Source: Azadirachta indica (lineage: Eukaryota > Streptophyta > Magnoliopsida > Sapindales > Meliaceae). From it: a DNA stretch of 64,000 nucleotides. The notes beneath the pieces are model-generated. The model was not told where the DNA came from. It was given only the letters and a program-made list of their open reading frames with translations, and did no database searches. A program made the translations under genes and the position numbers. The stretch lies in contig CM040446.1 of the NCBI GenBank assembly GCA_022749755.1, positions 13,788,367 through 13,852,366 on the forward strand. Reading direction: 5' to 3'. Of this stretch, positions 14,928-28,700 are shown in pieces. Positions within the stretch are counted from its first letter, which is position 1; the number at the start of each line of letters is the position of its first letter.

Positions 14928-17229
14928 AAACAAGTGTATCTATGAAAATTAAGCATATGACATGTGAATTGTGTTTGTCCTCGACGTCATGCTGCCTACT
15001 GTATTGTCCAGGGTCAAGTTTTCAAAGGATGATGAAATGAAAGAACCCAGTCTCTCAAAACGCATAGCTAGCTAGATTCAGTACATAACAGAGTCTAATT
15101 AAGGGGAATGTTTCTGGCATTTGCTAACCGATGCATGCATGCTCATGTATACTTTTCACTTAATTGATATTATCCTGTCATCCATATTATGGTTTACTTA
15201 AAAACATTTGTACTTTTTTCTTAATTTTCAGGCCGGGGGATAAATCTGGTGTGGTCTTGTCTTGTCATCTTAATAGAGCCATTCATTTCCTCGTCATTCA
15301 TCTATTTATCATTTTCTCTGTGCACATGCATGAATACAAACTCGCTGGCTACTGGTCTATTTCGGCCCAGTTTGGAATTTGGGCTTGTAGAGTTCACTCA
15401 ATTGTTACAGTAGAAGTATTAAATGTGGGATGAGCGTTCCAAGTCAATTATCAGAATATTCCAATTAATGCAGTGATTTTGAGCCACACATGTGGATCAG
15501 TCGAAAACTGGCTCGTTGGGGGGTGAATTTGGTCCCCACCAACCAATGGGCTCTTCACAATTAGGCCCATGCAAATAAAGCTAAAAATATTTCTTTTAAT
15601 TAATTAGATTAGGTTGCTGATAGAGAAATAATTCTACCTTTTCATATACAGATTATTGACAGGGGTCCACTGCAACTAACTTGTTTTTCCGGCTCTTCTT
15701 GGTGGTTCATCGTGAATATGCTTCAAATTTTAAAGTTCAACATTAACCTTCCTTTTCTTTTCTTTTTTACCTAAAATATGCAATGGTTATAAAATTATTA
15801 TCGCAGCTTTGTTAAAGAGGATCCCAAACCCATCGAGGCACGCTTAAAAATGGGACAAGAATCCGTAGATGAACATAGAAGGTATATGCATGATATCTAT
15901 AATAATAAAATTACGGTCTAAAATATTCTTAGAATTGAATTATTGTGAAACTCTATTTTAAAATTATTAGTCATGAAGTATAAATGGAAGTGGGTTTTTA
16001 GTTCAGCTGTTGTATTTTTGAAATGAAGTAACAATTTAATTATTAAATAAACAATTAATAACAAAAGGTAGGTGCTTGATAAAGATATTATTAGAAAAAA
16101 AAAATGTATTTATTAACATTTCATAATACGATTGACAAAAGAAAATTCCTTTACAGCTACATATCTAATCCATTGCATCATAATTAAGGGAATTAATCAA
16201 TATCTCAAGTTGATTAATTCGATTAATGGAATCATAATCAAGAAGAAAACCGTGTGTTTTAAACGAGAACTGCCAAAAAAATATGGTTACCTCCTCGAGC
16301 TTCGATATTCATGGGCCTCCAATAAATGGCCCAAAGATGATGGGGGGAATTCAAAGGCTGAGATCCCTTGTCTGTAGTAGATTAGCTTGTGTCATTACAA
16401 TTACTGTCTGAACCAAAGCCACCAATTACAAAGATTTGAAGCTTTACTCTCTCCCCCCTGATTGGCTACCATTTTCTTAACTTGCTAATATTTGTTTGTT
16501 TAATTAATTTTTAATTAACAACATCGCGTTATTGCTTGTCACGTGTACGAATCATGATCCGGATAAAAGCGAGCGTGCGTCCGTTTATTAGTTGATTGCA
16601 ACTCGTACTTCTTTTTCAGAAAGCCTTTTTAGTCAAATTCCTGCAATATATATGATGGATTAAATTAAAGAAATGTTAATAAAGAATAAACCCTCATTTT
16701 TTTAAAAAAAAAAAAATTAAAAGGTCGAAACAAGGAAATCCACGTAGTCCTAAATTCATGCGTGTGCTAAATTCACCTGTCTGAAAATGGAAGTAAATGC
16801 GACAGTAAAAAGAGACGAAAACCAGGGCTCGAGACACGTGTCAAAGCAAGACCCCAACCGTCACATGTCCGAAATATCCAACGCAAGAACCAAAGAAAAA
16901 CTCTGCAAGTTTTTTCTTTTTTTTTTTTTTTTTTTAAGAAAAAAAGAAAATTATTATTTGGAAGAGAGAAAGCGAAACGTGGCTGTCCGTCTGCTCAGTG
17001 CTTTTGTCATATTTGTTCGTCAACAAATAGCATAATCATCATCAATCCAAGCTAAACAATAAGACCGAAAAAAGGAAAAAGAAAACATTTTTATCATAAC
17101 AGATTAAAGAACTGGATATCAGAAAGAAATAGAGAGTGAGTCTCTGTGTTCTTTTCTGTTTTAAATTGTTTATGCCTAATTTTTATTAATGAATAATTTG
17201 TCATAGTTTTATGGAAAATGTCAGGTGAG
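14925..17229. other. intergenic and 5' flank of the MBD gene
   Basis: No gene is supported. The right end is the promoter side of the MBD gene. A possible 89-bp 5'-UTR intron may run from a GTGAGT donor at 17136 to a CAG acceptor ending at 17224. If it is real, an in-frame ATG at 17218 is removed and translation starts at the ATG at 17230. Poly-T and poly-A tracts occur near 16693-16715 and 16913-16935. Confidence 0.4.
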
Positions 17230-19985
17230 ATGGCTAACTCAGAGAGTGCAAAAGAAGAAGAAGTCTGCTTAGAGCTTCCTGCTCCCTCTGGCTGGAAGAA
17301 GAAGGTCCTCCTCTCTCTCTCTTTCCGTAGTTTTTTTTAAATTATTTCATTTTTTTTACTTTTTGGGTTTATTTTACTTGTGTGTTCGTTTAAAGGATCC
17401 TCAATTTATTAAATATTTGTGGGCTGTATTCTGTTGGCTCTCTTTATCTGGCCAATTGCTTGTACTATTTTCTATTTTAATTTTGTTGCATTTTCTGGTG
17501 GAATTTTTGTACCCTGTTGTGATGAAATTTATGTTAGGGTTCGCAGGTTTTTTTTCTTATTTATGCTGAATTATGAGTTATTATTGTTTAAAAAAAAAAA
17601 ATAAATCACGTGCTTTCGTTTCCTTTTTGGGAAATTCTGGAGTAATTATTTGAATTTTTGCTGGAACTTTTAATTTCCGGGATATTGTTTTCGTGTATAT
17701 TTTCTGTTGTTTACGTACTTGGGTGGAGTATTGTTTTAAATGTAACTAGTGAATGGAAGTGATTCAACTAAAATCGTAACATAACAGTTCTGTTACAGAT
17801 TTTGTTATGAACAGGAAAAATAATTTCTTCATGAGTGTTAATCTTGTCAAAGGTAGTTTTCATGCTTGTAAGCTCTGGATTTGAGATGTGAGTTGCAGAT
17901 GAAATTTCATGGACCTGTTGATTGTGAGTCCTTGACAGTATCCTGGTTCAAATTTAGAATTCCAATACTCTTTTTCTTTTTCTTTTATTACTTTTATTAT
18001 TACACAATATGGGATTGCTATTAGTTGCATTTATCCATTATCTCAAATATGTGATGAGGTTGCTTATCATCTTCATGGGACTACATATTCATGGGTAATT
18101 GTATAGTTTTGGTATAGTCAACTTTACCATTTATGACCTTATTATAATGACTTCCCTTAATTGTTTATGCTAGGATGATAATCGAACCTGGCTCTGGAGC
18201 TTGTTAGTTGGAATTTATTTTTGTCCTGACCTCAAGAAATCTTTCTGCTTTTTATTTGCTTGTAAATGAAATTTTCTTTTCTGACAAGGGACGTGATCGA
18301 CTTAAGTTTTAGTTGGTATATTTCTGCAACATTACACATTGATTGTAGTGAAGTATATTGTTTCTCTTGCTTTCTCACGTACATGAACATTCAAATACTT
18401 GTAGACAAAGAAAATTTTTGACAAGGAAGACCTGGTGGTCTGTTTATATCAGGAGTGAACCCAAATAATGCATTGAGACTGCTTAAAACATAGTATCTTG
18501 CAGCTCTATGATATGTTTTGTTATTATGGTTGATTTGACTTTCACAAGATTAGCTTAAGGCTAAAGTGTACATCTGATTTTGCAAACTTCATTTAATGTA
18601 TGACTGTATCCTTCTAAATGGAATTATGCACCCACCACATCTATCTTATATAGAAGCTATTCCAAAACTAAGAACTTTAGTTATTAGCTCCCTGCTAAAA
18701 TCTGGAGTTTTGTTAATGTCTTGAATGAATTCTAGGACGTATTTGAAGAAATTTTGGCCTGCAGTTTGATGGTTTGTGGAGTGCTGAACTGTTATAAAGG
18801 CTGAACCCAATGAGAGAGCAATTACAATCCAAGAAGTAATAGTAATTAGATCAGCTAAGGTTCATTTGGCTACTCCTGGATTACTAGTTTCTTGACTGAA
18901 CTTCAAACTAACAAAATATTCTCACGAACATTAGCATGGGGCCTATACTCCTTATTGCAGTGATGCCTGTGTCTTGAATGAGTTATAGTCGGCGTATTTT
19001 AATTATCAATGTCCAATTTAGAAGTTTCTTGGTATTGGAGGTCATGCTATTGCATTGCCGGTTATTAACCTGGCAATTCCTTCTTATAAACCACTTCAGG
19101 GTTTATTTCCATTTGCAGTTTGTGCCCAAGAAAAGTGGGATGCCTAAGAAGAGTGAGATTGTATTCACTGCTCCAACAGGAGAGGAAATCAGTAACAAAA
19201 GACAATTGGAGCAGTACCTGAAAGCACACCCTGGAGGTCCAGCGTCTTCGGAATTTGACTGGGGCACCGGTGAGACCCCTAGGAGATCAGCAAGAATTAG
19301 TGAGAAGGTCAAGTCAACACCACCAGCAGAAAGTGAACCCCCAAAGAAACGAGGCAGAAAATCATCTGCTTCAAAGAAGGGCGGCAAAGACATAGAAAAT
19401 GCTGCTGAAACTACTAATGAAACAAAAGAAGCTGTGATGCAAGAGGCTGGAAAAACTGAGGAGGATAATGTCAAGCTAGAAGAGAAGGATGTAGTGGAAG
19501 AAAATCGAGATGAGAATGAAGATGAACAAGATCCAGATGCTAAAACAGTAGCTGCTGCACCTGGAGAAGCCAAGGTTGGAGAAGATGTTAATACATCCAA
19601 TGATGCTGAAGAAAGCAAGAAAAATACCAAGGCAGAAGCTGGAAACTTGAAAGAGCCCCGGGGTGGGATGCAAGCTGATAGCTCAGGTAAGACTGGAGTT
19701 GGAAGTGCTAAAGATCAAGAAAAGATTGATCAACCTCAGGTTGAGATGAGGAAGGAGCTTGGCTCTGGAGAACAGGAGAAAGCTGATCCAGCCACTGCTG
19801 AAGTTGAGGGCGAACAGAAAACCAATAGAAGTGCTCCCGAAACTGAAGAACTCAGGCAGAAAGCTGCAGTTAATGGCAATGGTGAGGAACTTAATAGTTC
19901 CAGTGTCAATCAAAGTAGCAAGAAGGGGGGAGAAGTGATTGAGAATGGCATCCGTGGTAGTGATGCAGATGAGGTGAAGCCTTGA
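17230..19985 (+). CDS. MBD11: methyl-CpG-binding-domain protein (MBD10/MBD11-like)
   Basis: This is a nuclear protein of the plant MBD family, linked to chromatin and gene silencing. Exon 1 (17230-17304) encodes [12 protein letters not shown] and ends at GWKKK. After a 1.8-kb intron, exon 2 (19119-19985) begins FVPKKSG, giving 313 residues. The MBD spans about residues 17-80 ([10 protein letters not shown], then [25 protein letters not shown] and [19 protein letters not shown]). The donor AAG|GTCCTC is weak but restores the domain exactly. The rest is a long, acidic, Lys/Glu-rich tail with a KKRGRK basic patch near residues 108-116, apparently disordered. An upstream in-frame ATG at 17218 exists. 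I prefer 17230 because CAG at 17222-17224 looks like a 5'-UTR intron acceptor. MBD10 and MBD11 are close paralogues, so the number is approximate. Confidence 0.88.
17305..19118 (+). other. intron of the MBD gene
   Basis: A 1,814-bp T-rich intron. The flanking codons fit phase 0 (AAG|GTC to CAG|TTT). Open frames inside it (for example 17363-17569) have no family resemblance. The open frame of exon 2 extends upstream to an ATG at 18978, but that part (18978-19118) is intron sequence. Confidence 0.7.
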
Positions 19986-20897
19986 GTTATAATTTATGCA
20001 GATTAACCAAAGCAGGCTTCTCTTTTAACTTCTTTCTAACCCTTTTAGATTGTGAGATTGTCTGTCATCTGTAGCTCTGTTTTTGCTAAAGAAGGGACAT
20101 TATCTATACAATCATAGATAGGTGTATAATGGTGTTGAAACTGCTAATGTGATGTTATTATGCAGTATTGTAATAATAAGTTAAAGATCCTGTGAACTCA
20201 ATATTATTCAATAGCCCTTCTCTCTATGCTGCTTTATCTTGGTCTCTCCATGTGATGTGATTTTGAATTGCAGATTCAAGAAATAGTGTTGTATATATCG
20301 GATTGTGGGTTTTATCATAGAATGTTGCAACAGCATTACTATCCAAAGCGGGTGTAGATTACACGTTTGCCACCGTTCACTTCTGACTGGGAATACTGTG
20401 AGGGAATCTTGAAGTATTTTAACACAATGCAGCCGAACTAATAGTTACGTCTTGCCTTTCGAAAATAAACTGATGGGTGGCTCCCAAATATAATCCCAGT
20501 AGCTCATGTTACTGCAAATGAATTGAACTGTAAAAACCATGAAAAATAACGTATACAAATACCTTGCTTTATGGCTGCAGAGTTTACGCATCGGGTTGCT
20601 GGTATACTGATATGCTACAGTTCCACGCGGGTAACCCAATTTGTAGAGTATTTTACATCAAAATTCGCAATTCTTATTGAGAAAAGTTACAACCGAGGGT
20701 CAAAACATTGAACAAGGATTTACAACTCATAACAAATAAAATAGCCATTCTTGAATTTTCGGCACTAGTTGAAACTATGAAGAAAGCTGTTTGAAAATAC
20801 AAATGAAATCACCCCGGCCGCAATAAATTAAGCTTCAAGTTGCTCTCTCAGTGAAAGACAAAAGGTAACAAAAATGAAAATCTCATCTTCTCTTCCT
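19986..20897. other. convergent 3' spacer
   Basis: Spacer between the 3' ends of the convergent MBD and lumen-protein genes. It presumably holds both 3' UTRs and polyadenylation sites. I see no gene in it; the open frame at 20445-20639 has no family resemblance. Confidence 0.6.
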
Positions 20898-22973
20898 TCA
20901 AAGTCCCTTGAGCTGTCCAACAAGTCCTGTCAAGGATGTCCACTTCTCAAATGCAGTGGCTGATGCCACAAAAGCAATTTTGGAGGATTCGAGGTCATTT
21001 TTGGTAACTGGAAAGAAAGGAAAGCAGACAAAGGAAACCATTGTTAAGTTACATGACCAACTAAAAGGAAGTGATAGCTCTCATTTACATAGTACTATGA
21101 AAACACAACAGTTGTTGTACTGTTGCGCAAAGTTAATACTCTTAAGCCGACATTAACCATAGAAATGTATGGCACATATTTTAAACAAGATCAAATGAAA
21201 AACTCAGTGATAGAGTAGCCGACCTGATGAAATCAATGAAGCTAGAGAAGAATTAAATGTATCCACTTCAGTCCTCTCTTCAGGACTAGAGCTCAGCTGT
21301 TGAGAAGATGCACAAAAACACACAAGATGAATGGAATATAAACCACTATAAATAGAAATAGAAATGCTAATCTTTGAGATAGTCCCTCTGTTCTAGGAAT
21401 GACGGTATAAGCAATTAGAAATTATCAGAATTTATGGTCATTTAGATTCAAAAGGAGAAGACATTAACGGACATTCACACCTTTGATCTTATTTTATAAA
21501 TGAGACTACGACGCGTAACATTACTCACAAGACTAATCTATAAATAATTGTACACTTATTTTCAAGAAGTGACCTTAGTGAACGCTATATTTGCTTTTTG
21601 GACCCAATCTGTTTCAGTGCTCCCCCCAAGAACTGAACTAGCTGCTGAGAGATCGTTGTTGTCTATGGCTTGACCCACTTTGCTCAGCTTGTATACCAGA
21701 TCCTGCAAATATCCTGCCACGGGTCAATTTAATGTGTAAGGTTAGAGTACAAGGTAGAGAGAAAGATTATGACCTGGCCCTCTATAATTCAGCTTACGCT
21801 GTTGATATGTTTTGTAAAGGTAACAAATACAACCAACAACGATAAATGCAGAACTTCAGCTGAGATTTGAAGTTGCATGCTACATGTCTTAAATTTTTAT
21901 GAGGGAACAAAATCACTCTCTAGTACCTATACTTCCGGTAGCTATAAGACAGAAACAAAAAAACATCAAGCGTTGTCACATCTTCAACTCATCTGGGAAT
22001 TATACACCATCTTTAGCAGTAAGGCATATACATAACCAAGAGTTATTTTCGATGCCTTGATATTCATATCACAGCCGAGACAAAAATTGAAACACGAACT
22101 GAATGTTTTGAATGGCAATTGGAGGCCAAAGCCTGTCAGTGTTAAATCCTATAAAGCAATATTCATAAAAAAAATTAGATTATATCAAAGAAATCAAAAG
22201 AACAATTCCCTTCCAAATTTAAGTCAAGATATATTAGAGTTGATCAAATTAAACTCAAACAAGAATAACTCCTTGACCCTTCTATTCCACAACCAGTACA
22301 GACCTTGTAATTTGTGTTCGTAAGTTGTTTAAGGTAGCACTTGCCTATGAATTTTATAAACCACATTCTTGCTTAAACTCCACATTTCAACAATTTCATC
22401 ATTAGAAATCTATTTTATGATTCTATTCATTGAGCATCAAATAGATTAACCGAATTCCAACTAAACACAAAAGCTAAAAAAAAAAAAAAAAAAAAAAACA
22501 CAATAAAATGTGGGTATGTCCAAATTAACAAATTCCTGGGACAGCTTGAAAGTAAATTATGATAGTGTAGTAAGTAAACCTGTTTCTCTCTTGGAGGAGT
22601 TGATGACACCTTGTTTTTCGAGCCTCTTCTTTCTATCTTTCTTGACTTTCTCCAACAGCTCTTCGTCATCATCGGCTTCTAATATAGCCGCATGGGCACC
22701 AAAACAGCCTTTACCGGACAAGGATGTGAAAACAAAACTGGTGATAAAGCTAATAGAAAGGTTTCTTTTTGTGAAAGTCGGTGAAGGTGTTATTGACTCG
22801 GTGAAAGTCTTGCAAATAGTTTGTGGTTGTCTCTTGACATTGTGCCTGTGAAGGTAAACTAATGTTGATGCTGACAATGAAGAAGAAGAATATGACGACG
22901 ATGATGATGGAGATGAAGATGGTAGAGTTGAGGAGAGGAAGGTATTTGCAGTTGAGAGAAATGGGGTCGCCAT
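20898..22973 (-). CDS. MPH2: thylakoid lumen 16.5-kDa protein (MPH2-like)
   Basis: A chloroplast protein of the thylakoid lumen. The Arabidopsis member I match from memory (TL16.5/MPH2) helps photosystem II recover under high or fluctuating light. Four exons join in frame: 22973-22580, 21713-21574, 21296-21224 and 21007-20898, giving 238 residues. Residues 1 to about 70 are Ser/Thr-rich transit peptide. A hydrophobic stretch (about 73-88, SISFITSFVFTSL) and an Ala-His-Ala cleavage site near residue 95 form a lumen-transfer signal. It has KR rather than RR, so Sec-type is likelier than Tat. The mature part is acidic and helical (ADDDEELLEKVKKDRKKR, then YLQDLVYKLSKVGQAI) and ends EKWTSLTGLVGQLKGL. 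The frame extends upstream to an ATG at 23060, but MATPFL begins a normal transit peptide and I start there. Confidence 0.82.
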
Positions 22974-25723
22974 TTTCGTGTTTTTGTACTTTTTATCTGT
23001 GTTTTCTGGCCATTGTAATTTGGTGGGAAAAATCAGAGGTAGTCGCAGTTTGGAACTCATCAGAGGATAAGGTTGCTGAATTCTGTTATCTGGAAATCAG
23101 TCATTTTTCAATTTGGTCAAGGGCGTTGGTGTCATTTAACAAACAGCGTACACAAACATTTTTCCAACTTTTAACTTAATCCTTGAACGTTTTGAAGCAT
23201 AGCCTTTCAGTCCTAGAGATCAACAAGATAACCCAAACTCAAAAGATTCACCTTTTTATATGGGGTGGTTTATATTTTTATCCTTCAACCGAATATTTAA
23301 TAATCCGAATTTAGAACCCTCTAAGTCTAACACTTAATTAGCTCAATAATCTAAATTTGTATTCATCTTCTTTCAAGATATTTCTAAGAAGATATGGAGA
23401 ATGATAATGGTCCTAAAAGACTCCCGTAAAAAAGTATATGACCGAATTTTTGTAATTTCGTTTCAAGCAACAGATGAGAAGTCGATGTAAAAAGAAGAAA
23501 GAAAAAAGAGTGGATTCCCTTACGTGGAATATGGTAGTTGGAATAACAAAAGAAATGGTTATTAAATCAACACATAATCAACTCGAAGCCAGCTCTAAAG
23601 GTAAGCCTTTTATGTCAGATTAGATAGATGTGATTTTTTATATCCATCTGGAGAATTAACTGGTCGACGAGTGCTTTCATGCAATGCAACTATTATATTA
23701 TATATTATATCTTCATTTCATTTCTTCAACTTCATGCTAACTGTCATATTTCTTTCCTTTTAGGATTCGACTCATCTGCGACCTTAATTTCTTCACTTTT
23801 CAGTCTACCACACCCACCATCCATCATAAAAATAAATAAATAAATAAATAAAAAAAAAAGTTTAATTTCTGGCACTGTAATTGTCTTCTCCCTCTTCTTC
23901 TGTTCACATATAGTGCAATTTCAGTTTCTCAAAGGTATATTTTGATAAATTATCATTACTTTCAATTACTTTTTTTTCTTTTGCTTAATTCAAAACCATA
24001 ATTAATTCCCCTACTTATACCCATAAATAAATATATATATATATATATGTTCATGTAATTGCAGCTTTGGTTACTCCTTTAATTTTAAAAAGAAACAAAT
24101 AAACAAAACGTCAGTTGAACCAAAAAAGGATGGAGGAAGACTCTTGTCTTCTAAGCAATCACAAAAATAATAATAATGCTGCTTCTTCTTAATTTAGCTT
24201 CAACATTCACTTACTTTTGATCAATTGGCAACTGGCATCATCACTTAGGCTGTGTTTGTTTATTTATTTATTTTTTATTTAAAATATAAATATAATTAAT
24301 TGATATGTTTAATTTTTACTTTAAATATCTAAATATAAATATTAAATTATTTATTTTTTAAAAATAAAAAAAATTTAAAATTGATATATTTATATATATA
24401 TTTTAAAAAATTTTGAACTAATATATTAAAATATTGACATATATAAATATTAAAATATTATTTACAACAGATTTAAATTAAATTTTTTTTAAATATTTTA
24501 TATATAAGTTAAAAAAACAAACGATTTTTAAACATTTAAATAATTATATTCAAACTTTAAATAAATAAATAAAAAAATAAAAATTTTTAGTGAAATCAAA
24601 ACCACTTAATTAATTAATTAATAATAATGACTGCTTAACTTATTATTGATCAAAAAACCCAATTAATTAATTACCAGTTGTTAGTGAAAATGATGCGGTA
24701 GTCTACTAGTCAAATCTAATTTCATACTAACATTGTTACATAATTTGTCCTTAGCTAACTGTTTTAATTCTGAAAAATCCATCACGCAAAAGTTTAAAGA
24801 AATGCTCTCTTTTATGCTTCGCTTTTTGTTTCCGATTCCTTTATTTTCTTACTTCTTATTTATGTGTCACATACATTACATGCCCATCACTTTCATCTCT
24901 TCAAATTTAATTTAAATATTATTAAATTATAATTTAATTTTTAAAATTACTAAGATATTTTTTTTAAAAAAATGTGACAGCCATATTCTTATACTATGTC
25001 AAAATATATTAAATTAGAAGTCAATACATCATACATCATAGAGTGTAATAATATCAAATAAGATTTTGTATAATAAATAATTTTGGAATCAATTAAGCCT
25101 TAGTAAAGTTGTATAAAATCATTTTCATTTGGTTACATCAATATTTAATTTTAATAATGGATTTGTTATATCATAATTTTTTTGTTAAAGAAAAAATAAA
25201 ATGAAAGAGGGAAAGAAGAAAAGAGGACAAAGAAATTAGAAAGTAAGCAGTTCCACCGAGGGAGCGCGTGGAGACCCACTTGTGTAACTTCAAGTAAGTA
25301 AGCAAGCATTGATCAATAAGCACAAGAATAATACGTGACCAAGTAATTTTAAAAAATAAATAAATATAATTTACGAAACTAAGTAATTATCGATTAATTA
25401 ATTAATTAATTAAAAAGAAAAAGAAATATAAGCCCAATAACCCTCTCTAAAGTCTCACAGAAAACGACCGCCAAAAATACATCCTTCAATCGGTTTCATT
25501 CCCATAGAAAATTAAGAGTGCGATTTATAGATTCATTCATTCTTAAACAGCATGGAAGGAATAGCGCGTTGTAGTTCACTGACTGAAAAAGGCGGAATCT
25601 TTTTGTTGTGGATGACTAAGGAATAAGCAGCTGTCCACTGAATTTCTGATGTCGTTTTGTTCAGTTGCTGATTTCCGGAAGTTGAATTAATTATCGTTGA
25701 TTTGATTTTCGCTGCAAGACCAA
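22974..25723. other. intergenic between divergent genes
   Basis: The upstream sides of the lumen-protein gene (minus) and the glucanase gene (plus) meet here. It is AT-rich, with a TA run near 24030-24048 and TAAT/AATT-rich stretches near 24608-24625 and 25391-25412. A possible AT-rich fold-back element at about 24247-24590 is listed separately. No gene is supported. Confidence 0.55.
24247..24590. mobile_element. candidate AT-rich fold-back (MITE-like) element
   Basis: The left edge starts with GGCTGTGTTTGTTTATTT. The right part, read on the other strand, is a similar TTTATTTATTTA stretch followed by a matching AATATAATTA block, so the two arms can pair imperfectly. There is no open frame. 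I could not find a clear target-site duplication and the composition is very AT-rich, so chance pairing is possible. Confidence 0.35.
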
Positions 25724-28700
25724 ATGAATAAACTCTTGCGCTTCTTTCTTCGGTTTCATCTCTTGTTTTTTGTCTTCTTCACTCCAATTGGTACTTTCTG
25801 CAACTGTTTACTTTCTTTCTTTCTCTTTGATTTTCATTTATCGGGTTAAATTTTAATTATATGAATGTTTATATTTATTGAATTATTTTTTGGTATGTTT
25901 CTTCGGGTGATCGCAGAATTTTGTGAATTGGATGGTTTCGGATCAGTTGTTATTTATAGTTATGAAATTTCTTGTTTTGATAATTGAAAATTATAATCGA
26001 TAATTGCTTGTTATTGATTTCTTGTTGTGATATATATACTTTCTGCTGTATTGTTGGACTGTAAAACTAAATATTAGTGAAATATGTTTGCTTCTAATTA
26101 AAACTCACTTTGCTTTAGAATTTGCTGGTATTTGAATTTGATCCATCTGATTCGCTTATAAATGCTGATGTTTTGGGTCTCTGCAAAGAACATTATAATT
26201 TCTTTAGTCTGATTGCCTGCAGCAATGACAACTTTACTGCCATCAAATATATGTTATATCTTGGGTTATTCTATTTGGTAATTTATCTTGTTTCTGTTTT
26301 TAGATTGTAATGATTTGATTGCTGTTATTATTATTATTATTATTGTTGTTGTTGTTGTTGTTGTTGTTTTTTCAAGGAATTGGTGCCAAAGAATTTTTCT
26401 TTGATCTGCATCTTTCTTCCGTTGGACCTGTTTTTGCTATGTCAATAAGGGAGTTGGCTATTGAGTTTGTCCCACCTTTGTTTCAAATTTGATCTCTCAT
26501 GTAATTTACAAGTGAACTTGTTTATTTATTCCTTTTGGATCCTAAAATCAAGTCAAATTCACTTTTCTCATGCTCGTTAAGGTTTACTTGCACACTTTCA
26601 TCCAATCATACTTTTCTTTCTTAGGACTTAGAGTGATTGGTGAATGTTTCAGTAGAAGATCTTCACACACTTTTCTACCAAAATAATGGGCTCACTTCAT
26701 CTATCTGGGTTATACGAGAAAATTATTGCTGTCAGTTTTAATGAAATTTGTTGCCATCAGTCTATAGAAGATAATGACAGACTGATTGAAGCTGACATTT
26801 CTTTTATTTTTTCCAGATCCTAAGACAGCGCAAGCATTCACTGGAACTTATGGAATAAATTATGGAAGAATTGCAGATAACATCCCTTCACCTGATGAAG
26901 TTGTTACCCTTCTCCGGACAGCAAAGATAAAGAATGTTCGTATTTATGATGCTGATCACAGTGTTCTCGAGGCCTTCAGTGGGACGGGGCTTGAACTTGT
27001 GATTGGACTTCCAAATGGTTTTCTAAAAGAAATGAGTTCTAACGAGAGTCATGCCATGAATTGGGTTAAAGAGAATGTGCAGTCATTCCTACCCAGGACA
27101 AAGATTTGTGGAATTGCTGTGGGTAATGAAGTTTTGGGAGGGAGTGATTATGAACTCTGGGGAGCTCTTCTAGGTGCAGCAAAAAATATTTACAATTCCT
27201 TAAAGAAGCTTCATCTAACTGATGTAGTTCAGATCACCACTGCACACTCACAGGCTGTTTTTGCTAATTCCTACCCTCCCTCATCATGTATATTCAAAGA
27301 AAACGTTGTTCAGTTTATGAAGCCACTCTTAGAATTTTTCTCACAAATTGGCTCTCCTTTCTGTTTAAATGCTTACCCATTTCTAGCCTACATGAGTGAT
27401 CCAGAGAATATAGATATTAATTATGCTCTTTTCCAGTCCACTCAAGGAATCTATGATTCAAAAACTAATCTGCATTATGATAATATGCTTGATGCTCAGA
27501 TCGATGCAGCCTATGCTGCTTTGGAAGATGCTGGATATAAAAAGATGGAGGTCATAATTACAGAGACGGGGTGGGCTTCACATGGAGATGGCAATGAAGC
27601 TGCTGCAACAGTTGATAATGCACAGACATACAATTATAATCTGCGGAAGAGGCTTGCTAAGAAGAAAGGAACTCCTTTTCGGCCAAAAAATGTGGTGAAG
27701 GCTTATATTTTTGCAATTTTTAATGAGGATATGAAACCTGGGCCAACTTCTGAGAGAAATTATGGACTGTTTAAGGCTGATGGTAGCATTTCATATGACA
27801 TTGGATATCACGGCCTGAAATCTTCAGCTGCAGATTCATCACATCTGTCTTTGAAGGTATGAGGTTCTTCACCGAATGTGATACTTTGAACATGATAACT
27901 TTTTGGGCATTGTGTTTGCTCATTGGATGATCTTGTGCTCAGTCAGAAAAATGGAAAAATAGAAAGAATGAACAAATAAATATTGTTATATCCACCAAGA
28001 CTTACTTTGCTACTACATTTTAAATATCCTCATGGGCTGTATATATTTTATGGCGGAGGGATGTCTGATTGAAGGCATTTTGTTGGATTAGGAGGGTTGA
28101 GTACTAATAAACATACAATGGTAGATTTACTTCTACAATTTAGATAACCATAAATAACTACAGCTTTGGATCTTGTTCAATTTCACTAATACGGAGACTA
28201 TTCATAGTCAGATATAAAAATGTATTCCTAATATGAAGTAAAGAGAGTTCATGATCATTAGAAGTTCATTGATTGTGCTGTTATTAAACATAATCAACAA
28301 GGCAAAAAGAGGCAAATTCGTGGGTTTATCGTTTTGAGATTTCATGTAGCAAACCTGTCATCACTAAACACACTACAAAGAGATGATAAAAAAAGATGCT
28401 TCATTGCTTGCTCTTTTGTACTTGCTAAAGTACATTAATGACTTTTTACTCTATATCACTGAAAGATTCACTAACGGATTCATATACTCTATTACCATCA
28501 ACTAAAAGCCCAGACATGGTATGGTTTATCAACAGATGACGCTGCCAACCAACCAGTTTAGGATTTTGATGCATCTGTTCAGTTGACTACAGAATGAAGT
28601 CTATCACCCTTAGCATTTTTGAGAAACAATGGAAATTAGCTTAAGGGAATGTCTGCACCAAATATCATGCCATAAAACATACTTGAGTCCATTAATCATA

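Noticed and set aside
19103..19630. 175-codon minus-strand frame
   Set aside because: Antisense shadow of the Lys/Glu-rich exon of the MBD gene.
20908..21156. Plus-strand frame starting MSCPTSPVKD
   Set aside because: Antisense of the last exon of the lumen-protein gene.
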